Shown here in pieces: positions 19,280-28,486 of a stretch of 64,000 nt of DNA (position 1 is the stretch's first letter; each line of letters begins with the position of its first letter). A program made the translations under genes and the position numbers. The DNA is from Stappia stellulata (GTDB lineage: Bacteria; Pseudomonadota; Alphaproteobacteria; Rhizobiales; Stappiaceae). A model generated the notes under the pieces. It was given only the letters and a program-made list of their open reading frames with translations, was not told the origin of the DNA and made no database searches. The stretch lies in contig NZ_JAIVMF010000001.1 of the NCBI RefSeq assembly GCF_020176715.1, forward strand, positions 587,092-651,091, given 5' to 3'.

Positions 19280-20107
19280 GTGATCGACTACGAAGCGGAA
19301 TACAACAACAGGGCGCTTGTGCCGGAGCATCCGGCGCTGATCGAGGGCTGGAAGCGGGATGCGGCCGCCTACAGGGCCGAGGCGCATTGCGATCTGGCGA
19401 TCCCCTACGAGCTGTCGGAACGCACGACCTACGATCTTTTCCTGCCCGAAGACGGCATGCCCCGCGGCGGCGCCATAGCCCTCTTCCTGCATGGCGGCTA
19501 CTGGCAGGCGCTTGATCGCACCTTCTTCTCCCACATGGCCCGCGGGATCGTGGCGCATGGCATTCCCTGCGCGGTGGCGAATTACACCCTGTGCCCGCAG
19601 GTCCGCGTCGGAGACATCGTCGAGGAAATCCGCCATCTGGCCGGCCACATCTGGGAACGCTACCGCAAACCGATTGTCGCCTTCGGTCATTCCGCGGGCG
19701 GGCACCTGACGGCCTCCCTGCTCGCCACAGACTGGGCGCAACGCGGCCTGCCGCTGCGCCTGGTGCCGGCGGGCCTGTCGATTTCCGGGGTCTTCGACCT
19801 GCAGCCGCTGATCGATACCTCGCTCAACGCGAATCTGCGCCTTGACCGCAAGGAAGCCATCGACGTCTCGCCGCTCGCCATGGTGGCGCCGTCCGGCACC
19901 CATCTCACTGCGGCCGTCGGCGGCGGCGAATCCAGCGAGTTCATCCGCCAGTCCCGCATCATCGCCGACATCTGGGGACGCGGCGGCGTCGACACGCGCC
20001 TCGATATTCGCGGGACAGACAACCATTTCACGGTGATCGCCCCTCTGGCCGATCCGCACAGCGATTTGACGCAGACCCTCGTCGCCATGACCAAAGCGAT
20101 CTGCTGA
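19280..20107 (+). CDS. Alpha/beta hydrolase (kynurenine formamidase-like)
   Basis: A 275-residue alpha/beta hydrolase. FLHGGYWQ is the HGGxW oxyanion motif of kynurenine formamidase-type esterases, FGHSAGGH holds the nucleophile Ser, and DNHFTVI supplies a plausible catalytic His. There is no signal peptide. The start is GTG 19280 behind AGGAG (about 19268-19272). It is monocistronic or loosely linked to pepN 119 bases downstream. No other kynurenine pathway gene is nearby, so the substrate is open. Confidence 0.78.
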   Translation: MIDYEAEYNNRALVPEHPALIEGWKRDAAAYRAEAHCDLAIPYELSERTTYDLFLPEDGMPRGGAIALFLHGGYWQALDRTFFSHMARGIVAHGIPCAVANYTLCPQVRVGDIVEEIRHLAGHIWERYRKPIVAFGHSAGGHLTASLLATDWAQRGLPLRLVPAGLSISGVFDLQPLIDTSLNANLRLDRKEAIDVSPLAMVAPSGTHLTAAVGGGESSEFIRQSRIIADIWGRGGVDTRLDIRGTDNHFTVIAPLADPHSDLTQTLVAMTKAIC

Positions 20108-20226
20108 GCGGCTGAGGAGCGACGCGGCCGACCCGCAAAACCACGATTGCCGCATGCCTCATCCCGTCGCCCGGCACCGGCCGGACACACGCGCCCGAGG
20201 ATGCGAGCCGCAAGAAGGAGCCATTG

Positions 20227-22872
20227 ATGCGCACGGAGACCCCTGCCCCGGTCCGCCTCGAGGACTATAGCCCGCCGAGCTTCCGGATCGACACTGTCGA
20301 TCTCGATATCCGGCTGGCTCCGCGCGCCACAAGGGTCGCCGCGCGCCTGACGATCCGCCGTGCGGGCGATGCGCCGGCGGACGCGCCGCTCATCCTCGAC
20401 GGCGACGAACTGACCCTCGTTTCGCTGGCGCTCGACGGCCAGGTGCTGGCCGCCGATCGCTACCGCGCGACCCCGTCGCGGCTTGAGATCGACAAGCTGC
20501 CCGACGGCCCGTTCCGGCTCGATATCGAAACGCGGCTCGATCCGGACGCAAACACCAAGCTGATGGGGCTTTACCGCTCGAACGGCACCTATTGCACGCA
20601 ATGCGAGGCGGAAGGGTTTCGCCGGATCACCTATTTCCTCGACCGGCCGGACTGCCTCGCCGTCTACACCACCCGCATCGAGGCCCGGGCCAGCGAAGCG
20701 CCGCTCCTGCTTGGAAACGGCAATCCGGTCGAACAGGGCGAGGTGCCGGGAACGGACCGGCACTATGCGATCTGGCACGATCCGCATCCCAAGCCGAGCT
20801 ATCTCTTCGCGCTTGTCGCCGGCGACCTCGCCTGCGTCAGCGACCGCTTCACGACCGCCGAAGGCCGGGACGTCGCGCTCAACATCTATGTGGAACATGG
20901 CAACGAGAACCATTGCGGATGGGCAATGGACAGTCTCAAGCGGTCGATGCGCTGGGACGAGGAGACCTTCGGGCGCTGCTACGACCTCGACGTCTTCAAC
21001 ATCGTCGCCGTCTCCGATTTCAACATGGGCGCGATGGAGAACAAGGGCCTCAACATCTTCAACGACAAATACGTGCTGGCCGACCCCGATACGGCAACCG
21101 ATCAGGACTATGCCGGCATCGAGGCCGTGATCGCGCATGAGTATTTCCACAACTGGACCGGCAACCGCATCACCTGCCGCGACTGGTTCCAGCTATGCCT
21201 GAAGGAAGGCCTCACGGTGTTCCGCGATCAGGAGTTTTCCGCAGACATGCGGTCTCGCGCGGTCAAGCGGATCTCCGACGTGCGCCTGCTGAAGTCGCAC
21301 CAGTTTCCCGAGGACGCCGGTCCGCTGGCGCATCCGGTGCGCCCGCGCCTTTATCACGAGATCAACAACTTCTACACGGCCACCGTCTACGAGAAGGGCG
21401 CGGAGGTCGTGCGCATGCTCAAGACCGTGCTGGGTGCGGCGGATTTCCGCAAGGGAATGGATCTGTTCTTCGAGCGCCACGACGGCGAGGCGACCACGAT
21501 CGAGGCTTTTCTCGCCTGTTTCGCGGAGGCGAGCGGCCGCGACCTCAACCAGTTCGCGCTGTGGTACGAGCAGGCCGGAACGCCGTCCTTGCGCATCGAC
21601 AGCGACTATGACGCGAATGAACAGCGCCTGACGCTCACCGTGGCGCAACACACGCCGCCGACCCCGAAGCAGAACGACAAGCCCGCCCTCCACATCCCGG
21701 TGCGGATCGGGCTCGTCGGACCGACCGGGGCGGAGCTCTCGCACGGGGCCGTGACCGGCGCGCAAACGACCGGCGACGTGGTGCATATCACCGCGCCGAA
21801 GCAGAAGGTCGTCTTCCACGACGTTGCGGACCGTCCCGTCCCCTCGCTGTTGCGCGGCTTTTCAGCCCCCGTCACCCTGAAGAGCGATCTCGGCGACACC
21901 GACCTCCTGTTCCTCGCCGCAAATGACGCGGACGCCTTCAACCGCTGGGAGGCCTTGCAGACGGTCGTCTTCAAGACCCTGATCGCGCAGACCTTCGCCG
22001 GCCCGCGCCAGCAGCCGCTCGAGATCGACCCGCGCCTGACCGCCGCCATCGAGGCGACCATGACGGACGATACTCTCGAGCCCGCCTTCCGCGCTCTGTG
22101 CCTGCAGTTGCCGGGCGAAGCGGATATCGCCCGGGAGATCGGAAGCAATGTCGATCCGGAGGCGATCCACCTCGCCCGCTCGCAGATGCGCGCCGGGCTC
22201 GCTGCCGCACTCGCACCGTCCATCAAGCGGATCTACGACGGCATGAAGGAGACGGCACCCTATGCGCCGGATGCGGCCGCTGCCGGTCGCCGTGCGCTGA
22301 AAAACGTCCTGCTCGAATATCTGGGCCATGCCCACGGCGGCGAATATGACGCCCTCGTGCGCCAGCAGTTCGACGCGGCCGACAACATGACGGACCGGCT
22401 CGCCGCCCTCACCGTCCTCGTGCACGCACGCCTTCCGGGATATGAGGACGCGCTCTCCGCCTTTGCCGACCGCCACGCGCGCACGCCGCTTGCCATGGAC
22501 AAGTGGTTCATGGTGCAGGCCACGGCGCCGCGCGAGGAGACCTTGGCCGCGGTCAAGACGCTCACCGCGCATCCGGGCTTCTCGGCGGCAAACCCGAACC
22601 GCGTCCGCGCCTTGATCGGCGCCTTTGCCAGCGGGAACCAGAGCCAGTTCAACCGCGCCGACGGTGCGGGTTTCGACTTCATCGCCGACTTCGCGCTGGA
22701 TCTCGACACGCGCAACCCGCAGGCCGCGGCCCGGCTGCTGTCGGCGTTCCGCTCCTGGCGGGCGCTCGAGCCCGGCCGCCGCGCCCGGGCACGGGCAACG
22801 CTTGAGTGCATGGCGCAGGCAAGCAACCTGTCGCCCGACGTGCGCGATATCGTCGACCGCTGCCTGCAATAA
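20227..22872 (+). CDS. pepN: Aminopeptidase N (M1 family)
   Basis: An 881-residue M1 zinc aminopeptidase that releases N-terminal residues from peptides in the cytoplasm. GAMEN (about residues 268-272) binds the free amino terminus. HEYFHNW (about 304-310) plus the downstream Glu in LCLKEGLT form the zinc site. Length and C-terminal helical domain match the E. coli PepN type (about 870). The start is ATG 20227 with AAGGAG six bases upstream; a TTG immediately before it is unlikely to be used. Confidence 0.96.
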   Translation: MRTETPAPVRLEDYSPPSFRIDTVDLDIRLAPRATRVAARLTIRRAGDAPADAPLILDGDELTLVSLALDGQVLAADRYRATPSRLEIDKLPDGPFRLDIETRLDPDANTKLMGLYRSNGTYCTQCEAEGFRRITYFLDRPDCLAVYTTRIEARASEAPLLLGNGNPVEQGEVPGTDRHYAIWHDPHPKPSYLFALVAGDLACVSDRFTTAEGRDVALNIYVEHGNENHCGWAMDSLKRSMRWDEETFGRCYDLDVFNIVAVSDFNMGAMENKGLNIFNDKYVLADPDTATDQDYAGIEAVIAHEYFHNWTGNRITCRDWFQLCLKEGLTVFRDQEFSADMRSRAVKRISDVRLLKSHQFPEDAGPLAHPVRPRLYHEINNFYTATVYEKGAEVVRMLKTVLGAADFRKGMDLFFERHDGEATTIEAFLACFAEASGRDLNQFALWYEQAGTPSLRIDSDYDANEQRLTLTVAQHTPPTPKQNDKPALHIPVRIGLVGPTGAELSHGAVTGAQTTGDVVHITAPKQKVVFHDVADRPVPSLLRGFSAPVTLKSDLGDTDLLFLAANDADAFNRWEALQTVVFKTLIAQTFAGPRQQPLEIDPRLTAAIEATMTDDTLEPAFRALCLQLPGEADIAREIGSNVDPEAIHLARSQMRAGLAAALAPSIKRIYDGMKETAPYAPDAAAAGRRALKNVLLEYLGHAHGGEYDALVRQQFDAADNMTDRLAALTVLVHARLPGYEDALSAFADRHARTPLAMDKWFMVQATAPREETLAAVKTLTAHPGFSAANPNRVRALIGAFASGNQSQFNRADGAGFDFIADFALDLDTRNPQAAARLLSAFRSWRALEPGRRARARATLECMAQASNLSPDVRDIVDRCLQ

Positions 22873-22892
22873 CAGCGGGCGGCCAAAGGCCC

Positions 22893-22925
22893 GGAGACGG
22901 CGGACAACAAGCCTCTGCCGTCTCC
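22893..22925 (+). terminator. Hairpin downstream of pepN
   Basis: A 9-base-pair perfect stem (GGAGACGGC / GCCGTCTCC) with a 15-base loop, beginning 21 bases after the pepN stop. There is no U-run, so it may be a weak or Rho-assisted terminator. Confidence 0.4.
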
Positions 22926-22977
22926 ACCGCCCCGGCCAAGACCAGACTCGCGATAGTTGTGTTTAAAGACCGATGCA

Positions 22978-22993
22978 TTAACCTTTGATTAAC
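22978..22993. promoter_or_regulatory. CtrA-type box upstream of the PleC-like kinase
   Basis: TTAA, seven bases, TTAAC: an exact match to the alphaproteobacterial CtrA full site, ending 115 bases before the kinase start codon in an unusually AT-rich stretch. Three GANTC (CcrM methylation) sites lie in the same 236-base intergenic region at 22945, 23035 and 23050. The match is seen directly; cell-cycle control is inferred. Confidence 0.6.
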
Positions 22994-23108
22994 TATATTT
23001 TTCTTGCCCAGCTCTGGACAAAATCAACGAATGCGATTCAAATAAAGTTGATTCGAACGCCTGTCGCGTTCTCGTTGCGGATACATCGAAACATCGGGAG
23101 CCATTACG

Positions 23109-25478
23109 ATGGCGCGTGCCCTTGCAGGTTCAGCGTCCGCGCGTCGATTCGCGGAGCTGCTTCGGAAACAACGCGACGCCCAGTCGCTGACCGGACACAT
23201 TCGCCTGCTGGCCCAACCGGCCTATCAGCGTCTCCTGACCGCAGAACCGTTCTTTCGCCGCGCCATTCCCGTTCTCTGCGTCGTCTTCATCGCCACGCTC
23301 GCCACCTATCGCGCCCTCACCCTGTCTTACGAGCATGAAGAGACCGACCAGCGGGCGCGCGACGACCTCACGATGATCGCAACGACCCTGGCCGCCCGCC
23401 TCGGCGCCGAGGAAGCCGACCTGCCGGAACAGGGGTTCCATACCGCACTGCAGGCGGCGCTTGCCGACAGCCTGCCGCCGCGCGCCACGAGCGACGCCCG
23501 CCGCATTCTGGTGGCCGACAAGGACGGCCGCATCGTTGCCACCGCGCCGCTGCGCTCCGACCTCGAAGGCCGCCCGCTGTCCGACCTTCTGGGCGTGGGC
23601 CAGCCGCTGACCGTGTTCGGCGCACGTGCCGGCGTACTGACGATCGCCGCCGACACGGATGACGAGGCCTATGCCACCGTGCACCATCTGGACGGACGTC
23701 TCGGCATGGTCGCGCTCATCCAGTCGAAGGACATGCTGTTTGCCGAGTGGCGCGCAGGCGTCTCGGCCAATGTCACGCTCTTCGTCGGCACCGCCACGGT
23801 GATGCTGATCCTGATCTACGCCTTCTTCGCCCAGGCAACCCGGGCCGAGCAGGCGGACCAGATCTACGCGGCGACACGCGCGCGCATCGACCTCGCGCTC
23901 AACCGCGGCCGCTGCGGCCTGTTCGACTGGGACCTGTCGCGCGGACGGATCTTCTGGTCGGCCTCGCTCTATGAAATGCTGGGCATGCCGCCGCGGGACG
24001 ACATTCTCGGCTTCTCCGAGATCTCCGCCCTGACCCACCCCGACGACATCGACCTTTACGATCTCGCGGAATCGCTGCTGGAGACCGGGGAAACCACCGT
24101 CGACAAGCAGTTCCGCATGCGCCACGCCAACGGCGAATGGGTATGGCTGCGCGCCCGCGCCCAGGTGCAGAGCGAACCGGGCATCTCCGAACCGCATCTG
24201 ATCGGCATCTGCATCGACGTCACCGAACAGAAGCAGCTGGCGGAGCAAAGCCGGACAGCGGACTTGCGCCTGCGCGATGCCATCGAGACGATTTCCGAGG
24301 CCTTCGTCCTGTGGGACACGGAAAACCGGATGGTGATGTGCAACTCCAACTATCAGACGCTGCACAATCTGCCGAACTCCGCCATCAAGGCCGGAACGCC
24401 CTATGCTCAGGTGATGTCGAGCGCCCGCCAGACGGTGGTCTCCGCCAGCCCGACGATCGGCAGCGACGGATCCGACCCCTCCTCTAGCTACGAGGCGCAT
24501 CTCGCCGACGGGCGCTGGCTGCAGATCTCCGAGCGCCGCACCAAGGACGGCGGCTTCGTGTCGGTCGGCACCGACATCACCGCGCTGAAGCGGCACGAGG
24601 AAAAGCTGATGGAAAGCGAGCGCCGGCTGATGGCGACCGTCGCCGACCTGCGCCAGTCCCGCCAGAAGCTCGAGATCCAGGCCCAGCAGCTCGTCGAGCT
24701 TGCCGAGAAATATTCGGAAGAAAAGACCAAGGCCGAAGAGGCCAACCAGGCGAAGAGCGAATTTCTCGCCAATATTTCCCATGAGCTGCGCACGCCGCTC
24801 AATGCGATCATCGGCTTTTCGGAGATCATGGACCAAGGCATGTTCGGCCCGCTCGGATCGGACAAATACCGCGAGTATTGCAGCGATATCCACGACAGCG
24901 GCCGTTACCTGCTGAACGTCATCAACGACATTCTCGACATGTCGAAGATCGAGGCCGGCCGGCTGGAGCTGAAGTACGAGGAAATGGATTTCGGCGCCGT
25001 CGTCAGCGACGTCTCGCGGATCATCGCCTCGGCCGCCGACGAGAAGAACATCTCCGTCACCACCGAGACGGCCGACGATCTCCTGCTGAACGGCGACCGC
25101 CGGGCGATGAAGCAGGTTCTCCTGAACCTGCTGGCGAATGCCGTGAAGTTCACGCCCGATGGCGGAGCTGTCAGTCTCTCCGCCCAGCATTCGGGCAAGG
25201 GCGATATCGCGCAGATCGTCGTCGACATCCGCGACACGGGCATCGGCATCAAGCAGAGCGACATCGTGCGCCTCGCCAAGCCCTTCGTGCAGGTCGAGAA
25301 CCAGTTCACCAAGACCCACAAGGGCTCGGGCCTCGGGCTGGCGATCGCCCAGTCGCTGATCAAGCTGCACGGCGGGTCGATGGCCATTCAGTCGACCGTC
25401 GGCAAGGGCACCTGCGTCACCGTGACGTTGCCGGTCCGTCGCCCGGCGACACCGCCGGTCGAGCTGCCGGCGGCCTGA
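23109..25478 (+). CDS. pleC: Membrane sensor histidine kinase with PAS domains (PleC/DivJ/PdhS type)
   Basis: A 789-residue kinase. Two membrane helices (about 50-70 and 215-240) flank a periplasmic sensor of about 145 residues. Two PAS-like regions follow (about 270-375 with WVWLRARAQV, and 385-500 with FVLWDTENRMVMCNSNYQTL), then a coiled coil (about 505-550), the H-box SHELRTPLNAIIGFSEIM near residue 557, and an HATPase domain with NLLANAVKF, DTGIGI and GSGLGLAIA. The extended H-box region is typical of the alphaproteobacterial kinases acting on DivK/PleD. Neighbouring pepN and glnE match the rhizobial pleC locus as I recall it, so pleC is proposed from synteny plus H-box; DivJ or PdhS remain possible. 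Confidence 0.7.
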   Translation: MARALAGSASARRFAELLRKQRDAQSLTGHIRLLAQPAYQRLLTAEPFFRRAIPVLCVVFIATLATYRALTLSYEHEETDQRARDDLTMIATTLAARLGAEEADLPEQGFHTALQAALADSLPPRATSDARRILVADKDGRIVATAPLRSDLEGRPLSDLLGVGQPLTVFGARAGVLTIAADTDDEAYATVHHLDGRLGMVALIQSKDMLFAEWRAGVSANVTLFVGTATVMLILIYAFFAQATRAEQADQIYAATRARIDLALNRGRCGLFDWDLSRGRIFWSASLYEMLGMPPRDDILGFSEISALTHPDDIDLYDLAESLLETGETTVDKQFRMRHANGEWVWLRARAQVQSEPGISEPHLIGICIDVTEQKQLAEQSRTADLRLRDAIETISEAFVLWDTENRMVMCNSNYQTLHNLPNSAIKAGTPYAQVMSSARQTVVSASPTIGSDGSDPSSSYEAHLADGRWLQISERRTKDGGFVSVGTDITALKRHEEKLMESERRLMATVADLRQSRQKLEIQAQQLVELAEKYSEEKTKAEEANQAKSEFLANISHELRTPLNAIIGFSEIMDQGMFGPLGSDKYREYCSDIHDSGRYLLNVINDILDMSKIEAGRLELKYEEMDFGAVVSDVSRIIASAADEKNISVTTETADDLLLNGDRRAMKQVLLNLLANAVKFTPDGGAVSLSAQHSGKGDIAQIVVDIRDTGIGIKQSDIVRLAKPFVQVENQFTKTHKGSGLGLAIAQSLIKLHGGSMAIQSTVGKGTCVTVTLPVRRPATPPVELPAA

Positions 25479-25501
25479 ATTGCGAGAGCGCGCGCGGCGG
25501 T

Positions 25502-28486
25502 TCAGTCGCCCGCCTTCTCCACCGGTCCGACGATCCGCGCGAAGGTTTGCCTGACCGCGTCCTGACAATCCTTCAACCGATGTTCCAGATGGCTGAAGTC
25601 CGGTGCCTCTCCGGCATGGACCAGAAGGTCGCGGACGCCCTTTGGCGCGGCGTCCGCCTTGAACGGTCCGTCGAGGGTCAGGCGCTGCACCTGGGTCAGG
25701 GCGTGATAGAGACGGATGGCGGGCAACAGTACCTCGGCATCGCCGGCGGACAGAAAACCGGCGCGGGCTGCGTTTTCCAGCGCCGTCTCCGTGGTCTGGG
25801 AGAGGACGCCGGGATCTGCCTCGGCATGCACGAGCTGCAGAAATTGCGCGATGAACTCGATATCGACCAGCCCCCCGGCAACCTGCTTCATGTCCCAGAT
25901 GTCGGATGTGCCCTTCTCCGCCTCGATGCGCGCGCGCATCGACGCCACCTCTTGCGCCACCTTCGCCGCGTCGCGCGGCCGCGCCAGCGTCTCGCGGATC
26001 AACGCATGAATGCGCTCCGCGAAGGCGTCCGAGGAGGCGGCGATGACCCGTGCCCGCGTCAGCGCCATATGCTCCCAGGTCCAGGCTTCCTTGGCCTGAT
26101 AGGCCTCGAAGGACGCAAGACGGGTGGCGAGCGGACCGGCGTTGCCCGACGGGCGTAGCCGGAAGTCGACCTCGTAGAGAAGCCCTTCCGCCGTCGGTGC
26201 GGAGAGCGCCGACACCAGTCGCTGGGTCAGGCGGATGTAATACTGGCTGGCGGCCAGCGGGCGCGACCCGTCCGTCTGGGCGGTCTCGTCCGGGTGATCG
26301 TAGAGCAGGATCAGGTCGAGATCGGAGGAGGCCGTCATTTCCCGGCCGCCGAGCTTGCCCATGGCGAGAACCGCCCAGGACCCGCCGGGCAGCCGGCCGT
26401 GGTTTTCCGCCACATGAGCGATCACATACGGCAGCAAGCCCTCGATGATCGTCTCGGCCAGGCGTGCCAGCGCCTCGCCGACCTGGTGGGCGGTCAACGT
26501 GTCCGACAGGAGCCGCAGGCCGATCAGGAACTGCTGCTCCTGCGCGAAGATGCGCGCACGGTCGAGCGCATCCTCATAGAAGCGCGCGAGGTCCAGCGTG
26601 CGGGCAAGGCCGGCCCGGAATTCCTCGGAGGTCGGCATCGCGCCGAAGAAGGCCGGATCGAGAACCGCGTCCAGCACATGCACGCGCTTGGAGACGACCT
26701 CGGCGAGGCGGGGCGCCGCGCCCATCACCGTCGCCAGCAGGCGCAGCAGTTCTGGGTTCGACCTGAGCAGCGAGAACAGCTGCACGCCGGCAGGCAGCTT
26801 GGACAGGAACCCGTCGAAGGAAATCAGCGCCTGATCGGCATTGTCGGTGCTTGCCAATGCCGCGATCAGCACAGGGTGCAGCTCAGTAAGCCGCTCGCGC
26901 GCTTTGGAGGAGCGCACCGCCGGATAGCGCCCGAAATGCCAAGCGCGAATGATCTTCGCCGCCTCCTTCGGCCGGGCGTAGCCGAGCCCGCTCAGCGTTT
27001 CCAATGTTTCGGGATCGTCGTCGTCGCCGGTGAAAACGAGGTTGCCGAGGTCGGAGGCGAGCTCCGGCTCGTTCTCGAACAGCGCCGAATAGTGCCGCTG
27101 GACCGTCTTGAACCGCGTCCGCAGATCGGTCTCGAATGCCGTGAGGTCGGTGTAGCCCATCAGGCGCGACACCCGCGCGCGGGCGCTCTCGTCCGCCGGC
27201 AGGATATGGGTCTGCTCGTCGTTCACCATCTGGATACGGTGCTCGACGTTGCGCATATAGACATAGGCCTCGGCCAGTTCGTCCCGCGTGTCCGGCGTGA
27301 TCCAGTCGAGATCCGCCAGCGTGCCGAGCGTGTCGAGCGTGCGCCGCCCGCGCAGTTCGGTGATCCGGCCGCCTGCGATCAGCTGCTGGGTCTGGGCGAA
27401 GAACTCGACCTCGCGGATGCCGCCGCGCCCGAGCTTCACGTTGTGGCCGGCGACCGCGATCTCGCCGTGTCCCTTGTGCACATGGATCTGGCGCTTGATG
27501 GAATGCACGTCGGCGATCGAGGCGTAATCGAGATACTTGCGCCAGATGAAGGGCACGATTTCCTTCAGGAAGGCGTCGCCGCAGGAAATGTCGCCGGCGC
27601 AGGCCCGCGCCTTGATCAGCGCGGCGCGCTCCCAGTTCTGACCCAGGCTCTCATAGTAGACGAGCGCGCCGGGGATCGACATGGCGAGCGGCGTCGCGCC
27701 GGGATCGGGACGCAGCCGCAAGTCCGTGCGGAACACATAACCATCCGCCGTGCGGTCACCCATGATCTTCACCAGACGCTTGGTCAGGCGGACGAATTCC
27801 ACCGGAGCTTCCGCCCCGCCCCCCATCGGCGCCAGATCCGGATCGTAGAGCACGATCAGATCGATGTCGGAGGAGTAATTCAGCTCGAAGGCGCCGTATT
27901 TGCCCATCGCCAGAATGACGAAACCGGAGCCCTCCTCCGGGCGCATCGCATCCTTGGGAACGAAGCGGCCGCGGCGCTCCAAATCACGCAGGCAGAAGCG
28001 GATCGCGGCGGTCAGCGCCGCATCGGCAAAGCGGCTGAGACCGCCGGTCACCGCATCGAGATCGATCGCCTGGCCGATGTCGGCGAGCGCGAGCGTCAGC
28101 GCCAGATCCTTTTTCAGATCGCGCAGCGCACGCATCAGACCCGCCTCGTCGTCCACGTCGAGCGCGCGCGCCTCCGCGATCAGGCGTTCGGCGCGCTGAC
28201 GCGGCGGCGTGGTCAGGATGGTCGCAAGGCGCTCGGGATCGGAACAGGCGAGATCGCGCAGATACGGCGCATTGGAGAGCGCCCCGGCCAGAAAAGCACG
28301 GGCGCGGTCCTGCAAGCCGGCATCGGCGATCGCCTCCAGCGCCGGCGCGAGATCGGCCAGAATGACCTCGCCGGCCTGTCGGTCGGCCGGTGCCGGTTCC
28401 ACGGTCAGCGCCTCGATCAGAGACCGTTCGCCCGCCGTTTGGTCGTCAGCCGCCTGTGCGTCCGTCTGCTCGCCCGTCACGCTCAT
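25502..28486 (-). CDS. glnE: Glutamine synthetase adenylyltransferase / deadenylylase
   Basis: A 994-residue bifunctional enzyme that adds AMP to, and removes it from, glutamine synthetase in response to PII protein and glutamine. Both nucleotidyltransferase domains are present: NYSSDIDLIVLYD in the N-terminal (deadenylylase) half and TASSDLDLILLYD in the C-terminal (adenylylase) half, each followed by conserved FRLRPD or FRLRPSG. The length is normal for the family. Its start lies inside the end of the preceding sensor kinase gene (41-base overlap), and it converges on the PleC-like kinase with 23 bases between stops. Confidence 0.97.
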   Translation of the reverse strand: MSVTGEQTDAQAADDQTAGERSLIEALTVEPAPADRQAGEVILADLAPALEAIADAGLQDRARAFLAGALSNAPYLRDLACSDPERLATILTTPPRQRAERLIAEARALDVDDEAGLMRALRDLKKDLALTLALADIGQAIDLDAVTGGLSRFADAALTAAIRFCLRDLERRGRFVPKDAMRPEEGSGFVILAMGKYGAFELNYSSDIDLIVLYDPDLAPMGGGAEAPVEFVRLTKRLVKIMGDRTADGYVFRTDLRLRPDPGATPLAMSIPGALVYYESLGQNWERAALIKARACAGDISCGDAFLKEIVPFIWRKYLDYASIADVHSIKRQIHVHKGHGEIAVAGHNVKLGRGGIREVEFFAQTQQLIAGGRITELRGRRTLDTLGTLADLDWITPDTRDELAEAYVYMRNVEHRIQMVNDEQTHILPADESARARVSRLMGYTDLTAFETDLRTRFKTVQRHYSALFENEPELASDLGNLVFTGDDDDPETLETLSGLGYARPKEAAKIIRAWHFGRYPAVRSSKARERLTELHPVLIAALASTDNADQALISFDGFLSKLPAGVQLFSLLRSNPELLRLLATVMGAAPRLAEVVSKRVHVLDAVLDPAFFGAMPTSEEFRAGLARTLDLARFYEDALDRARIFAQEQQFLIGLRLLSDTLTAHQVGEALARLAETIIEGLLPYVIAHVAENHGRLPGGSWAVLAMGKLGGREMTASSDLDLILLYDHPDETAQTDGSRPLAASQYYIRLTQRLVSALSAPTAEGLLYEVDFRLRPSGNAGPLATRLASFEAYQAKEAWTWEHMALTRARVIAASSDAFAERIHALIRETLARPRDAAKVAQEVASMRARIEAEKGTSDIWDMKQVAGGLVDIEFIAQFLQLVHAEADPGVLSQTTETALENAARAGFLSAGDAEVLLPAIRLYHALTQVQRLTLDGPFKADAAPKGVRDLLVHAGEAPDFSHLEHRLKDCQDAVRQTFARIVGPVEKAGD

